Shown: positions 1-8,900 of the stretch, in pieces
Position numbering within the stretch: the stretch's first letter is position 1
Layout of the letters: every line of letters begins with the position of its first letter
Source of the DNA: Mitosporidium daphniae
Taxonomy: Eukaryota; Microsporidia
NCBI RefSeq assembly: GCF_000760515.2
Contig: NW_013546267.1
Coordinates: 1-32,031, forward strand
Direction: 5' to 3'
Length of the DNA: 32,031 bases
The notes under the pieces: generated by a model
What the model was told of the DNA's origin: nothing
The model's database searches: none
Seen by the model: the letters and a program-made list of their open reading frames with translations, nothing else
Made by a program: the position numbers and the translations under genes

Positions 1-93
1 CCAAATATTGGGTTGGCATTGTCTATTACTATAATGTTGACTTTTCCCCATGCATCAACGCTCGAGCAAAACCCCTTGGATTTTGTTGTGCCG

Positions 94-124
94 TTTAATT
101 TAAATAAATTCCTGTTCAATTTAA
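94..124 (+). promoter_or_regulatory. AATTTAA start-proximal element of the CtIP/Sae2-like gene
   Basis: An AT-rich block at 94-110 (TTTAATTTAAATAAATT) is followed by AATTTAA at 118-124, which directly abuts the ATG at 125. The same kind of element sits just before several other starts in this window. I infer a transcription or start-proximal signal similar to the AAATTT-like motif of microsporidia. Nothing recognisable was seen in 1-93. Confidence 0.45.
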
Positions 125-1247
125 ATGGACCAACCTTGTGCGCGTGATGAAATTTCGACCCTTCTCAGGTTGCAGGAGGAGAAAGTCTCCGAGTTGTCTA
201 CGCTTCACCACAGTATTGCCTAGATTTCTAGCTCTTATGTAGACATGCGCAATGCTTTTCAGCCCATCCTAAATCGTGAGGATCTCAACCAGAATAGGCT
301 CTTGAGCAGGTATGCTAAATTTGTCAATTTGCTAGCTTGATGAGAAGAATAATATCGTCAGACACACCAAACAAATACGAAATTCTAGAGTCTTTTTATG
401 CATTGGAAGAGGAAGAGAAGGGCAAGTCGCTCGAAAACCTATTCTTGATGTCAGTTGTGCCTGTTTGCTTATCCTTAGTTTGCTGGAATTTCTTGAAGAG
501 AGTCAGTGCAGAAATAGGTGCGTTTTTATTTGCTTTATTAATTGAAGGCAGCTCGTCGATTCGATGGAAAGCATTTCCAGAAAATACCAAAGGCTACAGA
601 GGGCCTTCAAGGAGCAATTTTCATCTATCAAATGTGCTGGCAGCACCCCAAATCTTTCCGACACACCGGCAAAAAGTATGCTAGCCCCCCACCAAGGGCC
701 CGCGGAAGAACTTTATGAAGCCACCTTTTTTGATATTACTACTGATGATCTGGCTGAGATCAGGTCAGACTGTGAAGATACCTATAACCTCCGTGATGCT
801 CCAAATCCCCATAACCCATCCATTTTGGGCCATTTATATTCTGGCGTCGGTGATGAAAATGGAATCCATTCTGGTGCAAAATTGAAGGCGGATATTTTCT
901 GCGAGTACGATTCCACCAATCATGGCGAAAAGACACACATTTCTACAAAATTAGAAGAGCCGCCAGCAGAAAATCAAGATTTCAGCGTCAAATTGGCCCT
1001 ACCCCTTTCCACAGCAGACAAAAGGGATGCTAGATGTCGTCCCTTGTTCAAGTATAACGAAAGTACAAGGATGCCATCCAAACGTCGTCTTCTGCATGGA
1101 AAAGCCTGTTCCTGCTGTTCAAAATATTACGAATGCCAGGATGACAAGGGATCGGTAGATAGAATCTCACGACACAAATTCCAACATCTCCCCCCGTCTA
1201 CTCCACCCGGGTTTTGGGATATCGGCTTTACACAAAAGGAAGAATAA
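125..1247 (+). CDS. CtIP/Sae2/Ctp1-like DNA double-strand-break resection factor
   Basis: This protein of about 330 aa is probably the nuclear co-factor of the Mre11-Rad50 nuclease in DNA-end resection. Identification rests on the C-terminus (about 1093-1235). It has a Cys cluster ACSCCSKYYEC matching the CxxC of CtIP, then RHKFQHLPPSTPPGFWDIGF, equivalent to the RHR and NTPxxFWxxGF block of CtIP. The Thr-Pro at the CDK-regulated position is retained. The N-terminal half reads as coiled coil, as expected for the tetramerisation region. Proposed introns are 310-335 (26 nt), 450-478 (29 nt) and 518-547 (30 nt); all restore one frame. An in-frame TAG at 221-223 requires one more intron ending at 223 or 231 (for example 185-223 or 193-231), whose boundary I cannot fix. 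If there is none, translation would start at the ATG at 245. The middle is low complexity and poorly conserved. It runs tail-to-tail with the next gene, 7 nt apart. Confidence 0.75.
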
Positions 1248-1254
1248 TTTATTG

Positions 1255-2458
1255 TTAGATGGTTTTTAAATAAGGGGATGGGATGCTATTTTTCTCTAAA
1301 ATCTGGCACAGATATAAAAGAGTGTCTAGTCCATTTTGATTTTCACCGTTTGGACTGCCCGATGCAGGAGGTGGGACCAAGGTGTTGGAAGACTGAACTT
1401 GTTGAGGGGGTAGTGGTGATGTCAAGGGTTCTGCGCCAGGCATGGTTGTGCACCGGCCTGGAAATAGATTTTGCCCAGCAACCGCTTTGGCCATTCGGAG
1501 CTGGATTCCTTTATCCTGAGAGACTTTGTAATCCAAATCAATGGCTTCCTTTAAGATCGATAGATTGATTGACGGGAAGCCATTGTTGTTTGATTGTTGT
1601 GGCTGTGGGCTTATCTCGCGCATTTTGAGTGCTGAGTGCGTCTGGGGTTTTTTGGCCAATTGATGCGCGGGATGTTCTGTTAAACGCTTATACGGACCTC
1701 GTTGGGTTCCCTTTGTTCTTCTTTTTCTTTCTGAATTAACACATTGGGATTCCAGGCCCCTGGAAATGCACCTGAAGCAAGGCCTGCTGTTTTCACACTT
1801 TTTACAAGCCTTTCTGCAAGGTACTACAAATAAATAAGAATCGGACTCAAATCTTACCACATGCAATTTGCACCTGAACCCTGCGCGCCTTTTTTGGTTC
1901 TTTTGAAACAGCAGAGTTGTCAATTTTGTTTTCCGGCTGCACATTTGAAGTTGCATTCTGAGGTGCAGCTTGCACAGGTTGGTTCTGAGGAAAGCTTTGA
2001 GTACCCTCGGAAGGACCAGAATCGCACGAGGAATGTTGTGCCGATGGAGATGAAAATGAAAGACAAAGAGAATAAAGCTCCATAAGACGATCCTTTAGTT
2101 TAAGCGATGAAGCTTGATCCCCTGGTATCTGGGGGCAAGCGGCTCCAATGACAGGCTCCATTCCCACCGCCGATAAAGAAAATCTTTGCGTGGGGGCAAG
2201 GCTGAATTTTGCCTCGTTGTAATTTGGGGTTAAATCTTTGTTTTGATGCGAATTCTGCTGACCTTGAAAGCGCTGTGGGTGTTGTTCGCCGTTACGAGAA
2301 CGTGGATTCTGGTGGTTAACAAGGTTTGCCAGATTAAGAAGACCAAGATTAGGATGTGTTCTTGATATGGGTGTTCCGTCAAGCATATTCTCATCCGGCT
2401 GTTTTGGGGGTACCTTTGATGAGGCGGGAGGCGAAAAATTCGGTGACCTTGTTAACAT
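1255..2458 (-). CDS. Zn2Cys6 fungal-type transcription factor
   Basis: Two exons (2458-1858 and 1823-1255) flank a 34-nt intron (1824-1857, GTAAG...GTAG) and give 389 aa. The intron splits the zinc cluster. The spliced motif is IACVPCRKACKKC, then ENSRPCFRC, then ISRGLESQC, which has the six Cys of a Zn2Cys6 (Gal4-type) DNA-binding domain at about residues 198-228. A basic tail follows, ending in RGPYKR. The cluster lies in the middle of the protein. Both flanks are rich in Gln, Asn, Ser and Pro, which suits activation regions, and no fungal-specific middle-homology domain was recognised. The start is the first ATG of the open frame; a TTG codon precedes it. The role is sequence-specific nuclear transcription control; the target genes are unknown. 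It converges with the CtIP-like gene and diverges from the NoxR-like gene. Confidence 0.82.
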
Positions 2459-2836
2459 CAAGTATGGGTCACAAGACCTTTCTCCAATAAAGCGAGATGT
2501 GAACTTTAGAGGACGTAAATTAATTGGTCCATTTAGCTATTTCTGCAAACCTGATTATAACAAATAGAAAACTGAAGGTGTAAAACGTGATTATGCTTTG
2601 TCCATCAAATAAGCATTTAAATTTAAATTTTATCACTGCTTTGAACATTAATAATTTCATAATCCCAACCCTAGATGATAATATCCCAGATATAGGAGTT
2701 TTCCAGGCATATCACCAAATGTAGGAATCACCCAGTGATGGTATGGCATCCATGGTACAAGAAGAAGCGCACCATATAAACCCACATAATTTTGATGAGC
2801 ACAAGGCCTTCTACGACTGCGGCACCACCTCAAACG
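2459..2836. other. Divergent intergenic region between the Zn2Cys6 gene and the NoxR-like gene
   Basis: About 380 nt without a convincing gene. It contains ATTTAAATTTAAATTT at about 2616-2631, a likely shared promoter element. A short frame opens at the ATG at 2752 but cannot be joined to the downstream gene in frame, so I did not call it. No RNA gene was seen. Confidence 0.4.
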
Positions 2837-4065
2837 ATGTCAAATGTTTTAAAAGTAAGAGCCGTTATCAATCTTTAGGCAAATGATTGGATACATGCGC
2901 TAAAATTTCTTGATGGAGGAGACATTTCGCAAGCCATCAAGGTTTTCAAAGAAATCGAGCCTCCAACATCTAAAGTCTTATATAACATTGGAAGTCTAAT
3001 ACTGGCAGCGCAAGAAACGGAGGACACACCTTTTTTGCAACATTTCATTCAGCAACAGGCACACCTTCACCCATCCATTTCAAATGAAGCACCGATTCAA
3101 GAGTACATCACAACCAAAATGTCGATTTCTTTGCAACGCTCCAGTCTCGAAGAGGTTCTGCAATTATATATGCAATCTACGCAACTTGATACGTTTTTTG
3201 CGATTGGCCATTTTCAATGTGGATATCTCTTTGAAGCTTTGGGGCGCCACGAGGAGGCCATAAAATCCTATCTTGCATGCATCAACGTGGGAGCAAATAT
3301 AGTTTTAAACTGGTAGAGTTTTCGCGACAGTAAAGTCATTGACTATGAGCAGCTCGGAATTGACCTCAGATTGTGTCTTTGCGAGGCTTATTTTAATTTG
3401 GCGATAATTTATTTGAATGGACCAGATGCATATGAGGAGGGCATGCGATATCTTTTACTGGCCGCAGACAACATCCATTTTCCAAGACACGAGCGGATCG
3501 AGCTTTCTCTTAGAGATAGGGGCGAGGTATTTTGTCTATTTATTTTTCTTTTTTCCCAACTAGAGACGAGTTCCTTTTTCGATTAAAAAAGGAGCTATTT
3601 TCCGTCCAGGGTCCATTCGCCTACTTTATAATGAAGCCCCTAGTATTTGCACGGACAGTGGCATTAATAGTAATTTCACTTCTAACATACTTCTGGACTC
3701 TTTTCCCTCATCAACGGCGCTTCAAGTATGCCAGTGTCCCTGCTAATTATTAGGAAACTAGGAAAAAAGCAGATGTGGATCAAAAGATCTTGTCCACGGC
3801 TGCAATTAATGTTGCAACCGAGCTAAATAGCAAAGTTGTCAAGATAATTTTGGACAAAGAAAGATGCATCTACCGGAAATGGTCGATAATTTCCACAGAA
3901 AAAGAAGCCATATACGGATCACTTATGGCGCTTCTCAATGAAAAGGAACATTGGTATTTTAGGGATAATGAGGGAGACTGGGCGTCCATTACCAGTCCGC
4001 AGGACTTGGAAATCGCTCTCGAAGTCATGGAAAAGGAGAAGATATTTACGATTACTAAATTTTAA
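2837..4065 (+). CDS. noxR: NoxR/p67phox-like NADPH oxidase activator (TPR + PB1)
   Basis: Five exons (2837-2854, 2879-3286, 3317-3526, 3564-3725, 3754-4065) with introns of 24, 30, 37 and 28 nt give 369 aa. The N-terminal two thirds follow the p67phox TPR block in order: NDWIHAL...FKEIEPPTSKVLYNIGS, FFAIGHFQCGYLFEALGR, VIDYEQLGIDLRLCLCEAYF (compare LIDYKxLGxxxKLxxCExxY in p67phox), PRHERIE and GAIFRPGSIRLL (compare GKLFRP). The last exon encodes a PB1 domain (about residues 282-366) with an OPCA-like acidic stretch DNEGDWASITSPQDLEIAL. No SH3 domain is present, as in fungal NoxR. In known systems this protein binds Rac-GTP through its TPRs and activates a Nox flavocytochrome at membranes. No Nox or Rac gene lies in this window. 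Apparent stops are all removed by the short introns; the 6-codon first exon is the least certain part. Confidence 0.78.
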
Positions 4066-4442
4066 CGACATACTCTTGTATTGCCTATAAATACGCTAGC
4101 ATTTGATCGATAATATTAATAAGAGCGAGGCCAGCACTAGGTGTTGATATGCTTTTACAACCTCAAGTGCCATGCTAGACAGTCAATTGGGATTACATAG
4201 AAACCGCCAATTTCGGCGATAACCGTAAAAACATCGAAAGGCAACAGGCATATTCAAAACTCCGATGTGCCCAATTGCAAATCCATCCGCGAACATGACA
4301 TCCAGCAAATGATCTTTGGAGGCGTTAGCCAATCATATGCGAGAATATTTTAAATTTTAAAAAATGAACCTTTTCGACTCGCATTCAACTTGATCAACCA
4401 AATCTTTTTAATATACTAATAGTTAGTTACACCTTTGCACCA
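4066..4442. other. Intergenic region upstream of the hexose transporter
   Basis: About 375 nt with no supported gene. It carries an AT block TTTTAAATTTTAAAAAATG near 4350-4368, resembling the start-proximal element of other genes, but the transporter ATG is about 80 nt further on. A 37-codon minus-strand frame (4183-4296) was considered and not called. No RNA structure was recognised. Confidence 0.35.
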
Positions 4443-5867
4443 ATGGATTCCGAAAATCATAAAGAAAATCCCATCACTTTGGTCGGGAAAATCGAACCGA
4501 TACATAATTTAAAGCCAGCAGGTTGGACGAAACCCCTGATTTTCTCATCCGTTGCTGCATCGATTGGATCTTTTATCTTTGGATTTAATATTAGCGTGAT
4601 TGATGCGCCTTCACAAATATTTACGCAATGCGATTTGGAAAGTGGGCTTTCTGGCGCATTTCCGACATGCATAAATGTGCATGGCTACTGGAACCTTGTA
4701 GTGACCATTTTCTGCATCGGTGGCCTGATCGGGTCGCTTTCTTCCTCTTTTTTGATGAGTAACATCGGTCGAAAAGCAACAATCCTTTATAACTGCTTTT
4801 TCTTTATGGCTGGCGGCTTATTGATGTCGCTCAGCAGTAATTTGGCCATGCTGCTTATTGGTCGTCTTCTAATTGGCTTTGCCTCCGGTCTTGTGACCTG
4901 TGTTGTGCCTACTTACTTGGCCGAGATATCCCCAGACACCATTAGAGGCCAAGTAGCTTCGTTCCACCAGTGCATGTTGGTTATTGGAATTATTTTTGCG
5001 CAAGCGCTGGCCTTTCCGCTGGTCACTCCTGGATTGCAAACTTGGAGAATTCTGTTTTTCATCACTGCGGGTCTAGGTTGTGTTCAATTAATTTGTCTCT
5101 TCTTTGCTGCAGAATCGCCCGTTTTTCTTGCAAGTAAGCGAGGAATTGAGCATGCAGAAAAGTCGCTTAAAAAACTTCGTGGCTCAAAAAGCATCGCAGA
5201 GGATCTTTTGCGACTTCAAAAGAGGTCCTCGCAATCTGTATTTTCTTCAAAGCCGCTTTCCATTCTTGAGCTCATACCGCATAAAGAGGCTAGAAAAAGT
5301 GTGCTAGTTTCCTCATTTAGCCATCTTGCTCAGCAGCTTTCTGGCATAAATGCGTATTTCTTTTATTGCATGATAATTTTTGGAAGCATCTCTTTGCCTT
5401 TCAGTCCGAAAGTGATTCCTTTGATATTGGGTATCGTTAATGCCGCATTTTCCTGCGGTTCTGTTTTTCTTATCGACAGAAGCGGTCGTAGACCTCTGCT
5501 TCTGCTTTCGACTGTTATATGCTGTATTTCTACATTTTGTATTGTGATCGGATTTTTGTTTGGGTTGACCCTTTTGAAGGTTATACCGGCAATTACTTTT
5601 GTTGCTGGATTTGCCATTGGGCTTGGTCCTGTACCATGGATTATTGTTGGCGATATTTTCCCATCAGAAGCGATCAGCTCCGGGTCTTCTCTCGCAATTA
5701 CGGTCAATTGGATATGCAACTCGCTGGTGGCCTTTGGAACGGAGATGCTTTGCAGCGTACTTGGTCCGTTTGCATTTTTACCATTTCTCGCTGTTTTAAT
5801 TGCTTACCTATTTTTTATCCTGGCTTATATTCCGGAAACTAAAGGTACTGTACCCGCATACCTTTAA
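4443..5867 (+). CDS. Hexose transporter, MFS sugar-porter family (GLUT/HXT type)
   Basis: A single exon gives 474 aa with about twelve hydrophobic segments. Sugar-porter signatures appear in order: GFNISVIDAP in TM1, IGRKAT after TM2, an RLLIGFASG segment, PTYLAEISPDTIRG after TM4, PESPxF-like AESPVFL before the central loop, QQLSGINAYFF (about residue 296), DRSGRRPL after TM8, GPVPWIIVGDIFPSEA in TM10 and PETKG at the C-terminus (about residue 463). The expected role is facilitated or proton-coupled monosaccharide uptake across the plasma membrane. In GLUTs and HXTs, QQLSGIN and the VPW segment line the sugar site, so hexose is the likely substrate; this is inference. Length is normal for the family and no truncation is visible. 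It is followed 118 nt later by GCN1 on the same strand. Confidence 0.93.
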   Translation: MDSENHKENPITLVGKIEPIHNLKPAGWTKPLIFSSVAASIGSFIFGFNISVIDAPSQIFTQCDLESGLSGAFPTCINVHGYWNLVVTIFCIGGLIGSLSSSFLMSNIGRKATILYNCFFFMAGGLLMSLSSNLAMLLIGRLLIGFASGLVTCVVPTYLAEISPDTIRGQVASFHQCMLVIGIIFAQALAFPLVTPGLQTWRILFFITAGLGCVQLICLFFAAESPVFLASKRGIEHAEKSLKKLRGSKSIAEDLLRLQKRSSQSVFSSKPLSILELIPHKEARKSVLVSSFSHLAQQLSGINAYFFYCMIIFGSISLPFSPKVIPLILGIVNAAFSCGSVFLIDRSGRRPLLLLSTVICCISTFCIVIGFLFGLTLLKVIPAITFVAGFAIGLGPVPWIIVGDIFPSEAISSGSSLAITVNWICNSLVAFGTEMLCSVLGPFAFLPFLAVLIAYLFFILAYIPETKGTVPAYL

Positions 5868-5957
5868 ATTTAATAAACTTTGTTATCACGACACACCATC
5901 ATGCGTGTACCGCATCATGCTGGCGATGTCGATATTGATACTCGCGCCCTATATTTT

Positions 5958-5985
5958 TCAATTTAATTTTGGAATTTAATTTTTA
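5958..5985 (+). promoter_or_regulatory. Double AATTTAATTTT element before GCN1
   Basis: CAATTTAATTTT and GGAATTTAATTTTT occur back to back and end at the GCN1 ATG (5986). This is the clearest case in the window of an AATTTAA-type element abutting a start codon, supporting the chosen start. Promoter function is inferred. Confidence 0.5.
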
Positions 5986-8900
5986 ATGACTGGCGACCAC
6001 CAGGTTTGGCCAAGGGATCATCATTTGTCGCCAAAACTGGAGGACGCTCTTGCTGCCATGCTTGGCGATCTTAATTTAGAGCATGCATTTTTGGAAACTA
6101 ACGATGATTTTGGAAATTTTATCGATAAATTTTTCTCTTTTGCCGCTACTTCCTTTCGAACTTGCAAGGCTTTGGTGAACCATTTGATCCACCATTGCGA
6201 CAATCTATTTGAAAATGCTCAATTTAGAGATCTATTGCTGCATAGGCTCCAATTCATTATTAATAGGTAGGGGCCCTACATGGAGTTTCTAATTTTAGGA
6301 ATAATGAACGTCCTAAAGTTCATGCCATGTCAATTCATCTTTTAGTTTTGCTAATTTGCCAAGATAAGATGTCCAGTCTTTCTGAAAAGTCTTTGAAACT
6401 TTTCTATCAAAACATGCACTTGATCGCCGTAATCTTGTTCCATTTGGTAAGGCTAGGTGGCTGCAATATGAAAACACGTCGGCTTTGCAACGCTCTTTTT
6501 AAGAACCTCATAGCTGGACTCAAAAATTCATCCTCTATTAGATGTTCCTTTTTAATGCAGAAAGATCTTATTTCAGAACTGAGAGCAAATCCCCTATTAT
6601 CTCAAGACTCGTTCGTATTGGGACCTTTCATTTGCATTTTCATGTCATCTTTTGAAGAAATTTCGTTTGCCAATTCAGCGCTTACTTATGTGTGTGAACA
6701 AATATTTTCATCCTCACCAGGAACTACATTTAGCGCCGTTTTGCAGCTTTTAGTGGATTCATTTTCTTCAAAAAATTATCATCATGTATTTTTTGAAACA
6801 TTCTTGAAGCTCTTTTCACGACAGGTTTTAAGAAATCTTCAAAATACTCTGCTAAATACTCGTGTGGTCGTAGAAAAGATGTGCTCTTCCCCGGTTCCTG
6901 TGAATTTTGAAAAGGTTTGGAATCAGGGCCTTAGGGAGGGTGTTATTTCAGGGTTGAAGTCTACACTGTCATCTGCGAGAATCGAATCTGCCAAAATTAT
7001 CCGCATTTTACTAGAAAAGACTGAAAGTGTCGACATCGTTTGCGACGTGGTCGCCTTTATCATTTCATCGGGCCTTTCAATAGATGTCCGGCTTTCAGCA
7101 TTGCAAGCTTTTCATTTGCGTGATACCGTTACACAAAAGTTCAAGCATGCGCTGGTCGAAATGCTGATAACGCAACTAATCTTCCCTGTAAAGACCTCTG
7201 TAAGCTCACCTACCAAAGGTGTAGGGGAGATCAAAATCCCCGATAATGTCTTATTTTCGGTGCTTTCAATAATTGTTTCTCAGCTTGCAGATGATTCCTG
7301 CTTTCCTGATTCTCTGCTAGCGCTAGTTCAAAGTAAAAATGAAATTGTCCTTGCTTCTCTGGCATCGTGGATTTCTCTTGGATTTTTTTCAACCAATAGA
7401 GACTCTCCAGATCTTCCTCCCTTTTCAATGCAATCAAATCTGGCTATTTGGCAGGTGATGACAAGATCAATTCTATTGGAAGGTAGCGCTCAGGTTTACA
7501 CATCTCCAGTTTTCAAATCTGATTTTGTAAAGTCATTTTCAGAATGGGCTTTGCGATTACCGCCAGGAAATATAATTCCCAGTCTCCTTCTTTTTGGATT
7601 TGTATCGGAAATTTTTAAACAGGAGCCCATTTCCTTGCATTCGACTTCAATTTTGCAGCGCCTCTTTCCGGTTGCAATTTCGTATGCCATCGCATTTAAC
7701 GATCCCGAAAGAGCGGGAAAGATCCTTGCCGTCCATGTTGCGGATCGTTCTTCTTTTATAGAGCTTCTTTTTTCGTGTAAAATCTTCCATCACCAAGGAT
7801 TTACCTTGAAAGAGCCTCAGCAAAATGACTCCTCAATGTCGGCATTTAATTGGACATTATCGGTGGCAAGGTTTTTTTCTGGCTTGGTGGCTGTAAATCA
7901 AGAGTTGCTTGATCCGATTTTGGAACATTCATTTGTGTCTTTGGCCCCATATGGATATCCAAATATTTGGAGTTTTCTCTATAAGTATCTGGTAGAGGGA
8001 CCTTCATCTTCCTCTATTAATTCGTGGTTGGGTCAGAGATCTTCTCTTCTGTTGAAATGCATCGAATTCTGCAAGGAAGACCACAAGAACTTTGTGTGCC
8101 TCTTGAAATTTATCTTTGCTAATCTTAATGCAAAAGACATTTTGTTGAAGATTGGCCACCTACTTTTGCTTGAGCTCCCCTTTGCTGATTCGCATCGAAT
8201 ATTTAAATTATTTCTCTCAAGCTCTTCTGTTTTACAGGAAATCACAGAGTTGTATTACTTGTTTGGGTGCAGAATTATCAAAACAAATGATCCTCTGCTA
8301 ATAGCTGAATACTTTCCGCATTCCCTTTCCGGAGAATATAAAAACCTCTCAACGTTGCCAGCTTTGTTGCTGAAAAAGATGAATGAACATTCTTCTACGC
8401 TGATAATCAGAGAGTTGATAGCTGGTGTTCTACTTTCAGCAGCCTTTCTTAACAATCATGACCATGATGCTCATATTGCGTTTAATGATCAAGATCCCGA
8501 GCCTCTTTTAAATGAAGAAATAGAAGATACCTCTCTTGATGTCATTCGGATCTTTGAAGTGATTCGTGGTATTCAACTGGTCCTTCATGCCCAAACACTC
8601 AATACGCAAGTCTATTCATCATCAAATGAGGCTGCTTTAATCATCCCTACTCAGGTAATCATTAAGCTTTTGAGACTTGTTTTGCATAAACCCTCTCCTT
8701 TGTTATTGACTGATCACTATTCAGCCCTTGGGGCAATGGAGGATTTGTTTTCAGATAACATGCCTCTGCTTCGTTCAAAGGACCAACAACTTGTGACTTT
8801 CATTGAATCTATGGCTCTTTCATATCTTGCGTCTTCATCGAGACTTTCTGCACTTATACTTTTGCATGTTTTGACGGGCCTCGTACCGCAGTATCGTGCA

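Noticed and set aside
2752-2892. Open frame from ATG 2752 as an N-terminal extension of the NoxR-like protein
   Set aside because: Splicing at 2855-2878 places it out of frame with the TPR domain, and a stop follows at once. ATG 2837 fits the frame.
3532-3753. Separate small membrane protein in the frame starting MSIYFSFFPTRDEF
   Set aside because: This frame reads through the 37-nt intron and the wrong frame of exon 4. The spliced NoxR frame explains the same DNA with p67phox motifs.
4183-4296. 37-codon minus-strand frame starting MFADGFAIGHIG
   Set aside because: Too short, no family, no splice partner and no start-proximal element in the right place.
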